Part shown: positions 7,793-15,629 of the stretch, piece after piece
Layout of the letters: every line of letters starts with the position of its first letter
How positions within the stretch are numbered: position 1 is the first letter of the stretch
DNA from: Akkermansiaceae bacterium UBA2367
GTDB taxonomy: Bacteria > Verrucomicrobiota > Verrucomicrobiia > Verrucomicrobiales > DEV007
DNA: 17,359 nt
Assembly: GCA_002344525.1 (NCBI GenBank)
Contig: DDTJ01000053.1
Location: 20,558 to 37,916 of the forward strand
Direction: 5' to 3'
Position numbers and translations under genes: made by a program
The notes under the pieces: generated by a model
What the model was told of the DNA's origin: nothing
The model's database searches: none
Seen by the model: only the letters and a program-made list of their open reading frames with translations

Positions 7793-9157
7793 TCAGGGTT
7801 TCGCTGGAACCAGATCGTGGACCGCCTTCGCGATCGTCTCCTCGAGGCTTTCGTGCCAGAGCGTCGGCAGGCCATAGTAGACATTCGACGTTGCCCCTTC
7901 GTAGCCTCCCTCCTTCAGGACACGGCGCGAGGGGATATAGGACATGACGTCGTTGCTGTAGCCCGCCACCCAAGTCGCGGTTCCGCGGCGCTCGCGCTTC
8001 AGGCGCAAGGCGTAGTCCACGACGACCTCGCCGCCGAGGAGGACGAAATCGACTTCGCCACCCAGAGTCCAGACGGCGACAGGATAGGGATAGGCTCCCT
8101 CGAGGCCGCCCTTCTCCTCGATCTTGCGGAGGAGATACTTCGCCCGCGCCACTTGAAAGCGGTCCGTCGAGGCGGCGTTGGCGCGGATCTCCTCGGTAGA
8201 GGGAAGCGTATCAAGGGGAGCGGAGATCTCCTGGTAGGCGCAGGCCAGCTTCGGCGGCAGCTCGGCCATGGGCGAGTCGAGGACGTCGCCGACGCGCGCG
8301 GCCAGCTCGGCTCCGTATTTCTCGGCGAGGGGCAGCTCGCGGCGTGGAATGGGATTCTGGTCCGCGCCGCATCCAGCCCAGAACAGGGCGACGGCACCGG
8401 GATAGCGAGCCTCCAGCGCCGTCTGCGCGTAGCCGGGATAGTCGGCGTTCCAAGTCTGGCCGGAGAGGACGGTGGCATGGCAGGCGTAGCCGAAGAGGAC
8501 CGCCTTCAATCCGCTCTCGGAGTCGCGCACGGAAAGCACGGGCACGTCATGATCGACCGGGCCGTTCAGGTTGCCCTTGGTGCGCTCCGCCGGAACCTCC
8601 GGCTCCTTGTTCTCGCGGCGGTTCACGGCGAAGGTGCATTTTCCACTGCCCCATTGGAGGCGGGCGGGAACCAGCGCCCCGACGGCTTCGCCGACGGCAG
8701 CCGTGATCTTCCCGAGGAGCTCGTCCGCGTAGGTGTCAATCTTGCGCTGCTGCTCGGGCTCGAGGCGCTCGTAGTGGAGCGGGGCGAGGTTCTGGCCGAC
8801 GACGGGACCGCTATGGGTGTGCGAGGTGGAAAGCGCGACGGACTCGCGGGAGAATTGATGTTGCTTTGCCAAGGCGTCGGTGACTCGCCCGGCGAAACCG
8901 CGGTCGATCCCGACGAGATCGAGGGTGACGACGACCCCGCGTTTGCCGGAGGCGTCCTCGAGGACGAGCGCCTTGGCGAAGAGGTCGGTCTCCTTGCCCT
9001 CGGCGGGGGCGGTGCGCGATCCGTAGCCCGCCATCCAGAGGGACTCGGAGGGGGTGATGGCGACGGAGGCGGCCCCGGCCTTCCAGCCGTCTTCGGCGCG
9101 GAGGAACGATGACAGGGAGGCGAGAGCGAGAAGGCAGGGGAGAAGGCGGTTCATCAT
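7793..9157 (-). CDS. Neutral/alkaline ceramidase-like exported protein
   Basis: Protein of 454 aa with a signal peptide (about 1-21) and the N-terminal domain of the neutral/alkaline ceramidase family (AGAASVAITP, then a metal-binding STSHTHSGP with H113 and H115). Further recognisable blocks are FGYACHATVL with H227 (a likely zinc ligand), NADYPGYA (237-244) and GCGADQNP (262-269). Classical ceramidases have a nucleophilic Ser in a GDVSPN-like motif. Here the equivalent stretch reads ADQNP with no Ser, as in a PVC/Bacteroidetes-type branch whose substrate is not established. Calling it a true ceramidase would therefore be unsafe. Two consecutive ATGs (9157 and 9154) are possible starts and no Shine-Dalgarno is visible. 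It lies between the channel gene (68 bp) and the alpha/beta hydrolase gene (3 bp) on the same strand. Confidence 0.85.
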   Translation of the reverse strand: MMNRLLPCLLALASLSSFLRAEDGWKAGAASVAITPSESLWMAGYGSRTAPAEGKETDLFAKALVLEDASGKRGVVVTLDLVGIDRGFAGRVTDALAKQHQFSRESVALSTSHTHSGPVVGQNLAPLHYERLEPEQQRKIDTYADELLGKITAAVGEAVGALVPARLQWGSGKCTFAVNRRENKEPEVPAERTKGNLNGPVDHDVPVLSVRDSESGLKAVLFGYACHATVLSGQTWNADYPGYAQTALEARYPGAVALFWAGCGADQNPIPRRELPLAEKYGAELAARVGDVLDSPMAELPPKLACAYQEISAPLDTLPSTEEIRANAASTDRFQVARAKYLLRKIEEKGGLEGAYPYPVAVWTLGGEVDFVLLGGEVVVDYALRLKRERRGTATWVAGYSNDVMSYIPSRRVLKEGGYEGATSNVYYGLPTLWHESLEETIAKAVHDLVPAKP

Positions 9158-9225
9158 CCCGAGGAAAACCGAAAGACGGGGGTGTTGGCAAGCGCCAGTG
9201 GCGGCGCGATCAGGGGAAGTGCCCC

Positions 9226-12200
9226 TCACTCCCCCTCTCCCTCCCCACGTGCCGGAGCATCGAGCGACTTCACATGAACCTCCTGATACCGGGAGGCCAT
9301 CTCGACCCCTGCGGCGGTGAAGCGCTCGTAGATCAGCGAATGGATGCGGTGGGTCAGTTCGAGGCGGTGCTCGGGCCGGGCGACGAAGCAGCGCAGGGAG
9401 AGGTTCAGCGTGCTCGTGCCGAATTGTTCGAGGACGGCGGCGGGCGCGGGGTCGGCGAGGATCTCGGGCTGGCTTCGGGCGATGTCGAGGAGGATGTCCC
9501 CGGCCTTCCTCACGTCGGAACCGTAGGTGACGCCGACGGGGAAGACGAGGCGCGTCACGGGGCTGGAGAGGGTCCAGTTCAGGATCTTGCCGGTGATGAA
9601 CTCCTTGTTCGGAACGATGAACTCCTTCTTGTCCCCGGTGGTGATGGTGGTGGCGCGGATACGGATTTTCGTGACGGTGCCGTCCACGCCGCCGACGGTG
9701 ACGATGTCGCCGACGCGGATAGGGCGCTCGAAGAGGACGATCAGGCCGCTCACGAAATTCGCCACGACCTCCTGGAGGCCGAATCCCAGCCCGACGCTGA
9801 GGGCCGCGGCGATCCAGCCGAAGCGCGACCAGTCCAGCCCGAGGATCTGGAAGGCGAGGGCCGCCGCGACCGCGACGACGGCGTAGCGGCAGATCGTGAC
9901 GACAGCGTTGCGCACGCCCGGTTCGAGATCGAGGGCGCGGAGGAAGCCCAGCTCCAGCAGACCCGGCAGGTTCTGGAAGACGATCCCGACGACAATGGAA
10001 AGGACGCCGAGGCGGACGAGATCCCCCAAGCCGACCTGCCCGACAATCTGGCGGCTGTCGAGGTATTTCAGCGCGGGCAGGGCCTCGGACCACGCGACCC
10101 AGCAGCCGATGAGGACCAGCAGGGCCACCACCGCACGGATGAGGTAGCGGGTCTGCTCGCCGACCTGCGCCCAATCGACGGGCTCCTCCTCCTCGACGGG
10201 CGCGGTCTCCTCCGGCACGGGCGGGGCCTCGCTTTCGGAGGCGGCGGACTCGTCGGAGACCTCGCGCTGCGCGGCGCGGCGGGTCTCGCGCTGGGCGAGA
10301 GCGTCGGCGAGGGCGAGACGGCGGGCTTTCAGGGAGGCCCAACGCGTGAGGAAGGCATAGAGAAGGACCCCGCCGAAGACGACGAAGACCGTCTTCTGCA
10401 TCAAATAGGCGAGGGTCACGGCGGAGAGGAAATGCCCTGACGCGGCGAGCACGGCAAGGGCGAGGGGAAAGAGCAAGGCCGCGGCCATCCACACCCGGCG
10501 CAGGCGGTGGAAAGGGTGCGCCCGGGGCGCGTCCGTCAGGAGGGCGTCCCCGCCGCGCTGGAGGAAGGCGCGCAGCACGAAGGCCAGCGATACCATCGCG
10601 GCGATGAAGACGAGGCGTCCGGCCCCTTGGAAGGCGGCGAGGTTCCCTCCATCGTGCCACCAGACCGCGAGGAGGAGGTGGGCCGGCAGATAGAGGAAAA
10701 TCAAGGAGAGGAGACCGCCGTGGAGCGGATCGAGGAGGGGACGACGCCAGCGGAAATGCGCCTCGGCGATGCCATCCTTCCAACACAGCACGGAGGCGAA
10801 GCGCAGGAGAAGGAGAAGCGCCGCCGGAGCCATGAGACCTTTGCCGAGGGCGTAGGCGGCCCCTCCGGCGCGGGGGTCGCTCGCGAAGACCCAGCCGAAG
10901 AATCCCAGCATCGCGGGCGCGGGGAGGGCGAGCCAGAGCGAGGCAGCGAGGGCGCCCAGGGTATTCGTGACACGGTCGGTGGAAATGCGGCGGGTACGCG
11001 CGGCGGAGGCGGCGAGGAAACGGCGGAGGCGGGGGCGAGGAGCCAGCAAGGCAAGGGCGAGAAGGGCGGCGAGGAGCCAGCGTCCCGTGCCGATCCGCGC
11101 CACGGCTTGACCGTATTCGACCATGGCCCCGGGTCCAGCGAGGGTGAGGAAGGCGGAGCCTAGGCCGGTGAAATCCTTTTTCCCGAGCGGTGGCGAACTG
11201 GCCACCCAGACGAGGCGCTCGCCGAGGTAGTCGCGCAGTTCGGAGGCGGCGGCGAGGGTCTCGCTCGCGACGAGGTCGATCTCGCCGAGGAGGGCGGCGA
11301 GGCGGCGGTTCGCGTCGATGGAGTCCTGGCGCAGCCGGGTCCGGTTCCCAAGAAAGGCGACGAGGCTGGGACGCAAATTGGAAAGGACCGTTTCCTCGAA
11401 GCCCTTGGCCCGGAGGAGGTCGAGCAGCTCCTCGGCTTGCCCCCCAGACGATGGCGTGGCATCGAGCTCGCGATCCTCGCGGAAGGCGGCGAGCCTCGCC
11501 GTCGAAATCTCGCGCCGCCTCGTCTCGGCCGCGCCACGGAGGCTCTGCGGCGTCGGCAGGGTGCGGCGCAGTTCGAGCGCGATCTCGGCGAAGGACTCCT
11601 CGAAACCGCCGATGCCGATCTGGGCGCGGAGGTTCTCCGCCTCGCGGCGGAGCCGGTCGAGATCCACGTTCGCCTTGGCCAGCTCCGCCTCGGCGGCGGC
11701 GATCCTCCCGAGCAGGGCCTGGTTCGCGAGAGCCTGCTCGCGCGCCCCGCCTACCAGCTCCCGCAGACCGGGATCGGCGTCGGCTGGCAGGTCGAGCTCG
11801 CCGATGAGCCGCTCAGTCTCCCCGATGCGCTCGGCGACGAGCGCCCGCTGGCGGCTTTCGAGCCGGGTGACGCGTTCGCGCACGAGGACGAGGTCGGACG
11901 CGGTGAGGTCACGACGCGCCAGGAGGAGATGGCCGTGGATGTCGAAGCCGAGCGCCTCCTGCTCCAGTGCGGCGAGTTCGGCCCGCAGGGCGCGGACGCG
12001 GACCTGCTGCCAGGCGAACTCGGCTTGCGCCTGCGCCGATTCGCCCGCTCCTTTGGAAACGACGCCCTCGGCCTCGGCGAGGAGCCGCGTCACCGCGACG
12101 ATGCGCTCGCGGTTCGCGGCGGGGCGGCCCTCCGAGGCGGTCAGTCCGCTCTCCTGGTCGCGGACTTGGCGGGCCAGTTCGGCGGCTCTCGCCCGCTCGG

Positions 12201-12585
12201 AGGTGAGGCGGGTCTCGACGCTCTCCGGCGCGGCGTCGGCGGGCGGATCGGCGGATTCCCCCGCAGCCTCGGGGATCGTCCCGTCGCGGCGGCTCTCGAT
12301 CTCCGCGCGCAAGGCGGCGATCTCGGCGGGCCCCTTTTCGATCTCGGCCTTCGCGGCGGCGGTCTCCTGTTCGAACGCGGCGGCGGCCTCGATCTGGGCG
12401 ATGGCCTCCTCGTAGCGCTTCCCCACCGCCTCCTTGACCGCGTCGTCGAGGGAGGCGTCGGCCTTGGTCCGTCCGATGGCCTCGCGAAGGCTCTCCACTG
12501 TCGGGATGGCCTCCGTCTGCGCCGCGACGGGGGCGGTGGGGAGGAAGAGTAGCAAGCAAAGGAGGATCGTCCGGCAGGGGGGCAT
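9226..12585 (-). CDS. Large mechanosensitive channel, MscS/MscK type
   Basis: Protein of 1119 aa, close to the length of E. coli MscK. It has a signal peptide (cleavage near VAA|Q) and a long periplasmic Ala/Glu/Arg-rich coiled-coil region (about 25-480). About eight to eleven hydrophobic segments follow (about 500-930). The C-terminal MscS core contains the pore helix and following segment SVGLGFGLQEVVANFVSG, then FERPIRVGD and the beta domain with VPNKEFITGKILNWT. The core ends in the alpha/beta cytosolic vestibule with RYQEVHVKS near the C-terminus. It opens under membrane tension and releases osmolytes from the cytoplasm on osmotic downshock. A Glu/Pro-rich charged loop near residues 775-810 interrupts the membrane segments. 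I chose the ATG at 12585 because it starts a clean signal peptide; the TTG at 12612 does not. The gene sits in the minus-strand run 53 bp after the MBL-fold gene. Confidence 0.93.
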   Translation of the reverse strand: MPPCRTILLCLLLFLPTAPVAAQTEAIPTVESLREAIGRTKADASLDDAVKEAVGKRYEEAIAQIEAAAAFEQETAAAKAEIEKGPAEIAALRAEIESRRDGTIPEAAGESADPPADAAPESVETRLTSERARAAELARQVRDQESGLTASEGRPAANRERIVAVTRLLAEAEGVVSKGAGESAQAQAEFAWQQVRVRALRAELAALEQEALGFDIHGHLLLARRDLTASDLVLVRERVTRLESRQRALVAERIGETERLIGELDLPADADPGLRELVGGAREQALANQALLGRIAAAEAELAKANVDLDRLRREAENLRAQIGIGGFEESFAEIALELRRTLPTPQSLRGAAETRRREISTARLAAFREDRELDATPSSGGQAEELLDLLRAKGFEETVLSNLRPSLVAFLGNRTRLRQDSIDANRRLAALLGEIDLVASETLAAASELRDYLGERLVWVASSPPLGKKDFTGLGSAFLTLAGPGAMVEYGQAVARIGTGRWLLAALLALALLAPRPRLRRFLAASAARTRRISTDRVTNTLGALAASLWLALPAPAMLGFFGWVFASDPRAGGAAYALGKGLMAPAALLLLLRFASVLCWKDGIAEAHFRWRRPLLDPLHGGLLSLIFLYLPAHLLLAVWWHDGGNLAAFQGAGRLVFIAAMVSLAFVLRAFLQRGGDALLTDAPRAHPFHRLRRVWMAAALLFPLALAVLAASGHFLSAVTLAYLMQKTVFVVFGGVLLYAFLTRWASLKARRLALADALAQRETRRAAQREVSDESAASESEAPPVPEETAPVEEEEPVDWAQVGEQTRYLIRAVVALLVLIGCWVAWSEALPALKYLDSRQIVGQVGLGDLVRLGVLSIVVGIVFQNLPGLLELGFLRALDLEPGVRNAVVTICRYAVVAVAAALAFQILGLDWSRFGWIAAALSVGLGFGLQEVVANFVSGLIVLFERPIRVGDIVTVGGVDGTVTKIRIRATTITTGDKKEFIVPNKEFITGKILNWTLSSPVTRLVFPVGVTYGSDVRKAGDILLDIARSQPEILADPAPAAVLEQFGTSTLNLSLRCFVARPEHRLELTHRIHSLIYERFTAAGVEMASRYQEVHVKSLDAPARGEGEGE

Positions 12586-12637
12586 CCCGCATCCTATCCG
12601 CAAGTCCCGCAAAAGCCAAGGCGCGGCAGCGACAGGC

Positions 12638-13558
12638 TCAATACCCCAAGCCCGAATCGCCCGTGTAGGGCTCGCTCGGGAGCGCCTTGCCCGCGCTGGG
12701 ATCGGTGATCGGCCCCATGGTAAGACGCTGGCCGATCTTGAGGAGGCGGTAGCGCTGGCCGAGGCGGTCGCAGCAGGAGGAAAACTCCTCCGTCGTGGGG
12801 TTGTCCCGCTCGAAGAGGTCGTAGTGGCAGGGTACGGCGAGACTGGCGCTGACCGCCTTGCCGAAGGCCGCCGCCTCGAAGCCGTTCATGCTGGTGCGGT
12901 CCGATGCCTTGCCGTCCGCCCCCCCCGTCCCGTTGATCGGGAGGAAGGCGAGGTTCACCGACCAGCGGCGCACCTCCTTCACGAGATGCGTGTGCCACAC
13001 CGTCTCCCCGGCGTGGAAGATCGCGAAAGGGCCGAACAGGATGACGTAGCCGAGGTCGTGCGAATTCCCCTGCGCGTCGCGCCGGATTTTCGGATTCGCC
13101 GCGTTGATGCCATGGAAGTCGAACGGCCCGCACTTCACGTAGGTACCCGCGTTGACCGGGACCAGCGGAGGGGCCGCCGCCCCGAGGAGGCTTTCGGCCT
13201 CGGCGGCGCGGCCCGCCGGGACGACGACCTTCAGCGCGGGGTTCGCCGCACGCAGCGGCAGGATGGTCTCGGGATCGAGGCGGTCGGGATCGGTGCCGCA
13301 GCACACCACGTAGTCGATCCCGGCAAGCTGGAGAGGATCGACGACCCGCTCGGAGACGCGGCGCAACTCCTCCGGCGTGCCCTCGGTCCTGCGGCTGAGC
13401 GAGTCGGAGAGGTAGGGATCGAGGAGCAGCCCCTGCCCCGCCCACTTGATGAGGAAGCCGCTCTGCCCGAGCCACCAGACGTGGATGGCGCCACTGACCT
13501 TGTCCGCCTCGCGGAAGTCGGTGAGGAAATCTTCGTCTTTCTGGACGGGAACAATCAT
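12638..13558 (-). CDS. UlaG-like MBL-fold protein, degenerate metal site
   Basis: Protein of 306 aa with no signal peptide, so cytoplasmic. It belongs to the metallo-beta-lactamase fold, UlaG/COG2220-like branch: HVWWLGQSGFLIKW and LLLDPYLSD near 26-52, GYVILFGPFAIFHAGET (170-186), LAFLPING (203-210) and PCHYDLF (243-249). Family members bind metal through HxHxDH just before a LDPET-like segment. Here the aligned stretch reads GTDPDR (88-93) before LDPET, so three of the His ligands are missing and only one Asp remains, while H182 and H245 persist. The protein may be inactive, or use another chemistry. The ATG at 13558 is preferred over an upstream extension to 13621 that has no homology-like features. 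It is followed by the channel gene and preceded by the permease gene on the same strand. Confidence 0.83.
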   Translation of the reverse strand: MIVPVQKDEDFLTDFREADKVSGAIHVWWLGQSGFLIKWAGQGLLLDPYLSDSLSRRTEGTPEELRRVSERVVDPLQLAGIDYVVCCGTDPDRLDPETILPLRAANPALKVVVPAGRAAEAESLLGAAAPPLVPVNAGTYVKCGPFDFHGINAANPKIRRDAQGNSHDLGYVILFGPFAIFHAGETVWHTHLVKEVRRWSVNLAFLPINGTGGADGKASDRTSMNGFEAAAFGKAVSASLAVPCHYDLFERDNPTTEEFSSCCDRLGQRYRLLKIGQRLTMGPITDPSAGKALPSEPYTGDSGLGY

Positions 13559-13670
13559 GGGACAAGGGTTCGGCGGGCCATCCCGGCGCGGACGCGGGAC
13601 GGATACCCTTCCCTTGCACAAGTTCTCCCGGATTTCAATCGCAACCCGGAAAACGGCCCCTCATTCCTTT

Positions 13671-14672
13671 TCACGGGTTTTTCGCCGGGGCCGCCCCGCG
13701 CCGCCACGCCACGATCCGTTTCGCCACCTCGTCGCCGCAGGCCCCGGCGAGGATCACCGCGCCGATCACGGCGTATTCGATGTTCTTCGGAATCCAGTCG
13801 ACGAGGGTGATCATGTTCCGCAGCAGTTGGATCAAAGCGGTGCCGATGACGACCCCGAGAATGGTGCCCGAGCCCCCGCGCAGGCTGCATCCGCCGAGGA
13901 CGGCGGAGGCGATGGCGAACAACTCGTAGAAGTTCCCGAAATCGACGGGCTGGGCCGAATTCGTGTCGAGGACGAAGAGCAGCCCACCGAGCCCGGCGAG
14001 GAAGGAGCAGATCGCGTAGGCGAGCACCGTGAGCGATTTCGTCCGCACCCCGCTGAAGCGGGCCGCCTCCTCATTGTTGCCGAGGGCGAGGAGATGGCGC
14101 CCGGCGACGGTGCGGTTCAGGAAGAGGGCGGCGAAAACGGCGACGACGGCGAGGATGAGGCAGGGCACGGGCAAGCCGAAGCCCCCCGCGACGGGGATTT
14201 CGCCGTTCGCGAGCCAGCGCAGGCCCTTCAAACCGCTCCCGAATCCGGCGGTCTGGTCGTTGGTGAGGCCGCGCGTGATGCCGCGGTAGAGGAGCAGGCC
14301 GCAGAGGGTCACGACGAAGGGCTGCAATTTCATCCGCGTCACGAGCGTCCCGTGGAAGAGGCCGATCGCCAGCGCGACGAGGAGGACGAGGGGCAGGGCG
14401 AGGCCGACGGGCCATCCCTGGCCCACGACGAGCCAAGGGAAGCCAACCCCGACGAGGCAGACGACCGATCCCACGGAGAGATCGATGCCGCCGGTGATGA
14501 TGACGAAGGCCACGCCCACCCCGAGGATGCCGAAAAGCGCGGTGCGGCGCAGCAGGTTCTCCTGATTGAAGGCGGAGAGAAAGCTCCTCCGGCCCGTGAG
14601 GAGGTCGCTCATCAGCCAGGTGGCGAAGTAGACGACGAGCAGGAGGACAAGGATGCCGAGAATACGTTTCAT
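13671..14672 (-). CDS. RbsC-like sugar ABC transporter permease
   Basis: Membrane protein of 333 aa in the branched-chain/ribose permease family (BPD_transp_2). About eight to ten hydrophobic segments are visible. Characteristic blocks are FVIITGGIDLSVGSVV (about 56-71), FVVTLCGLLLYRG near 119-131, the cytoplasmic coupling loop GNNEEAARFSGV (about 197-208), and ASAVLGGCSLRGGSGTILGVVIG near 260-282. Permeases of this type move ribose, xylose or similar sugars with an RbsA-type ATPase and a periplasmic binding protein. Neither partner is in the window, and the next gene downstream is an unrelated MBL-fold protein. Partners would have to be encoded elsewhere. A GGAGG (14685-14689 on the opposite strand) lies 12 nt before the ATG, and a promoter-like TTGACA lies further up. 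Confidence 0.92.
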   Translation of the reverse strand: MKRILGILVLLLVVYFATWLMSDLLTGRRSFLSAFNQENLLRRTALFGILGVGVAFVIITGGIDLSVGSVVCLVGVGFPWLVVGQGWPVGLALPLVLLVALAIGLFHGTLVTRMKLQPFVVTLCGLLLYRGITRGLTNDQTAGFGSGLKGLRWLANGEIPVAGGFGLPVPCLILAVVAVFAALFLNRTVAGRHLLALGNNEEAARFSGVRTKSLTVLAYAICSFLAGLGGLLFVLDTNSAQPVDFGNFYELFAIASAVLGGCSLRGGSGTILGVVIGTALIQLLRNMITLVDWIPKNIEYAVIGAVILAGACGDEVAKRIVAWRRGAAPAKNP

Positions 14673-14689
14673 GGGAATGGACGCCCTCC

Positions 14690-14718
14690 GGTGTATCGGG
14701 CCGGGCGCTTTCTGTCAA
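14690..14718 (-). promoter_or_regulatory. Candidate sigma70-type promoter of the permease gene
   Basis: Read on the minus strand, a perfect TTGACA (14718-14713) is followed after 17 bp by TACACC (14695-14690), a weak -10. The pair lies 17-46 bp before the ATG of the permease gene, inside the 111-bp divergent intergenic region. The -35 match and spacing are good, but the -10 matches consensus at only three positions. Confidence 0.35.
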
Positions 14719-14761
14719 CGCCGCCGACGCGGGGGGAAATCGCCCTTTGCGTTTCGGGGAG

Positions 14762-14783
14762 GGGCGGGCCAAAGTTCCCGCCC
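14762..14783 (+). promoter_or_regulatory. Hairpin directly before a start codon
   Basis: GGGCGGG (14762-14768) and CCCGCCC (14777-14783) form a perfect 7-bp GC stem around an 8-nt loop. The stem ends on the base before the ATG of the small membrane-protein gene at 14784. If transcribed it would occupy the position where a ribosome-binding site would normally lie. It could limit translation initiation or simply reflect composition. Confidence 0.4.
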
Positions 14784-15449
14784 ATGTCCGACCCTGTCGA
14801 ATCCTCTCCCTCCGCCCCCGGCGAACGCGGCTCGCCCGCGCCGGGATGCTGCATCCTCGCCGCCATCGTCGGCGTCTTCGGCGGCCTCGTCGCGCTCTAC
14901 ACCGTCGTCGGCGTCTACCAGCACCGCGCCATCGGGGCCTTCACCCAGGAGTCGCCCGCCGCCGTCGAGATCGCGACGCCCTCGCCCGCGCAGGCCGAGG
15001 AGGCGATGGCGAAGCTGCGGCTCGTCGGCGAGGCCGTCGCCGCAGGGCGGGCCGAGCGCGTCCTCTTCACCGCCGGGGATCTGAACGCCCTCATCGCTTC
15101 GCTCGACGCGGCGGAAGGCTTCCGGGGCAACACGCGCATCGAGGCGGTCACCGCCGAAGGCCTCGTCGCGGCCATGGCCCAGCCCTTGCGCAAGGGCGTT
15201 TTCAAGAAGGGCTTCCGCTATCTGAACGCCGATTTCGTCCTCCAGCCGGAGCTGCGCGCCCGCACTGTCGCCTTCAAGGTCGTCGCGATCCGCCCCGCCG
15301 TCGGCGAGGTTCCCGGACCCTTCGTCCAAAGCTATACCTCGCTCGACCTCTTCCGCCTCGACCCCGAGCTTCCGGCCCTGAAGGCGAATGTCGGCAACCT
15401 CGCCGCGGTTTATACGGAGGAGGGACAGTTGGTTGTTGAGACGAAGTGA
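14784..15449 (+). CDS. Single-pass membrane protein, unknown function
   Basis: Protein of 221 aa; I do not recognise a family. A short Pro/Ser-rich cytoplasmic N-terminus (1-20) is followed by one transmembrane helix (about 22-45, ILAAIVGVFGGLVALYTVV). The remaining region of about 170 residues is predicted to be extracytoplasmic. It has mixed helix and strand character: an Ala/Glu-rich helix (about 68-90), FTAGDLNALIASLD near 94-107, and a C-terminal half with alternating hydrophobics. This pattern resembles small lipid- or surface-associated domains, but I cannot name one. I chose the ATG at 14784 because everything upstream in the same frame is shadow of the opposite-strand permease gene. 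It is divergent from that permease gene. No Shine-Dalgarno is visible; a GC hairpin abuts the start. Confidence 0.75.
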   Translation: MSDPVESSPSAPGERGSPAPGCCILAAIVGVFGGLVALYTVVGVYQHRAIGAFTQESPAAVEIATPSPAQAEEAMAKLRLVGEAVAAGRAERVLFTAGDLNALIASLDAAEGFRGNTRIEAVTAEGLVAAMAQPLRKGVFKKGFRYLNADFVLQPELRARTVAFKVVAIRPAVGEVPGPFVQSYTSLDLFRLDPELPALKANVGNLAAVYTEEGQLVVETK

Positions 15450-15457
15450 TTGTTTTT

Positions 15458-15559
15458 GCTCCTACTCCTTACTCTTACTCCTTACTCCTCGGTTAACGTT
15501 GATCGGGGGAGGAGTAAGGAGCAAGGAGTAAGGAGCAAGGAGCAAGGAGTAAGAGGAGC
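15458..15559. repeat. GGAGYAA heptanucleotide repeats forming a hairpin
   Basis: The right half (about 15509-15552) is a tandem run of GGAGTAA and GGAGCAA heptamers, about six copies. The left half (15458-15490) is the imperfect reverse complement of the same motif. Together they form an interrupted inverted repeat with arms of about 33 bp and an 18-nt spacer (15491-15508) that contains GTTAAC. It begins 9 nt after the stop of the membrane-protein gene and ends about 70 nt before the peroxiredoxin start. As RNA it would fold into a long purine/pyrimidine hairpin and could end transcription. It resembles the short tandem heptanucleotide repeats known from cyanobacterial intergenic regions in form, not in sequence. 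Confidence 0.85.
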
Positions 15560-15629
15560 TGGAGATGAACACTTGCCCTTCCCCCATCCTTCCTCTACCA
15601 TCCCCCGAACCCCAACCCACTCCAACCAC

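Noticed and set aside
7130..9112. A 660-codon plus-strand frame
   Set aside because: It is antisense to the alpha/beta hydrolase and ceramidase-like genes, with biased composition and no motif.
9158..10786. N-terminal extension of the ceramidase-like gene by over 500 codons
   Set aside because: The extension is Arg/Pro-rich shadow of the channel gene. The signal peptide at 9157 marks the real start.
13643..13679. Imperfect hairpin (AACCCG/CGGGTT with flanking A and T runs) around the permease stop as a terminator
   Set aside because: The T-run is on the wrong strand for the permease gene, the stem has a bulge, and the stop codon lies inside it. It is too weak to call.
13446..14783. Long upstream extension of the small membrane protein
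   Set aside because: It is antisense to the permease gene and highly acidic shadow. The ATG at 14784 starts a sensible membrane protein.
15458..15559. CRISPR array
   Set aside because: The repeats are 7 nt with no spacers and no cas genes are present. It is a tandem heptamer repeat.
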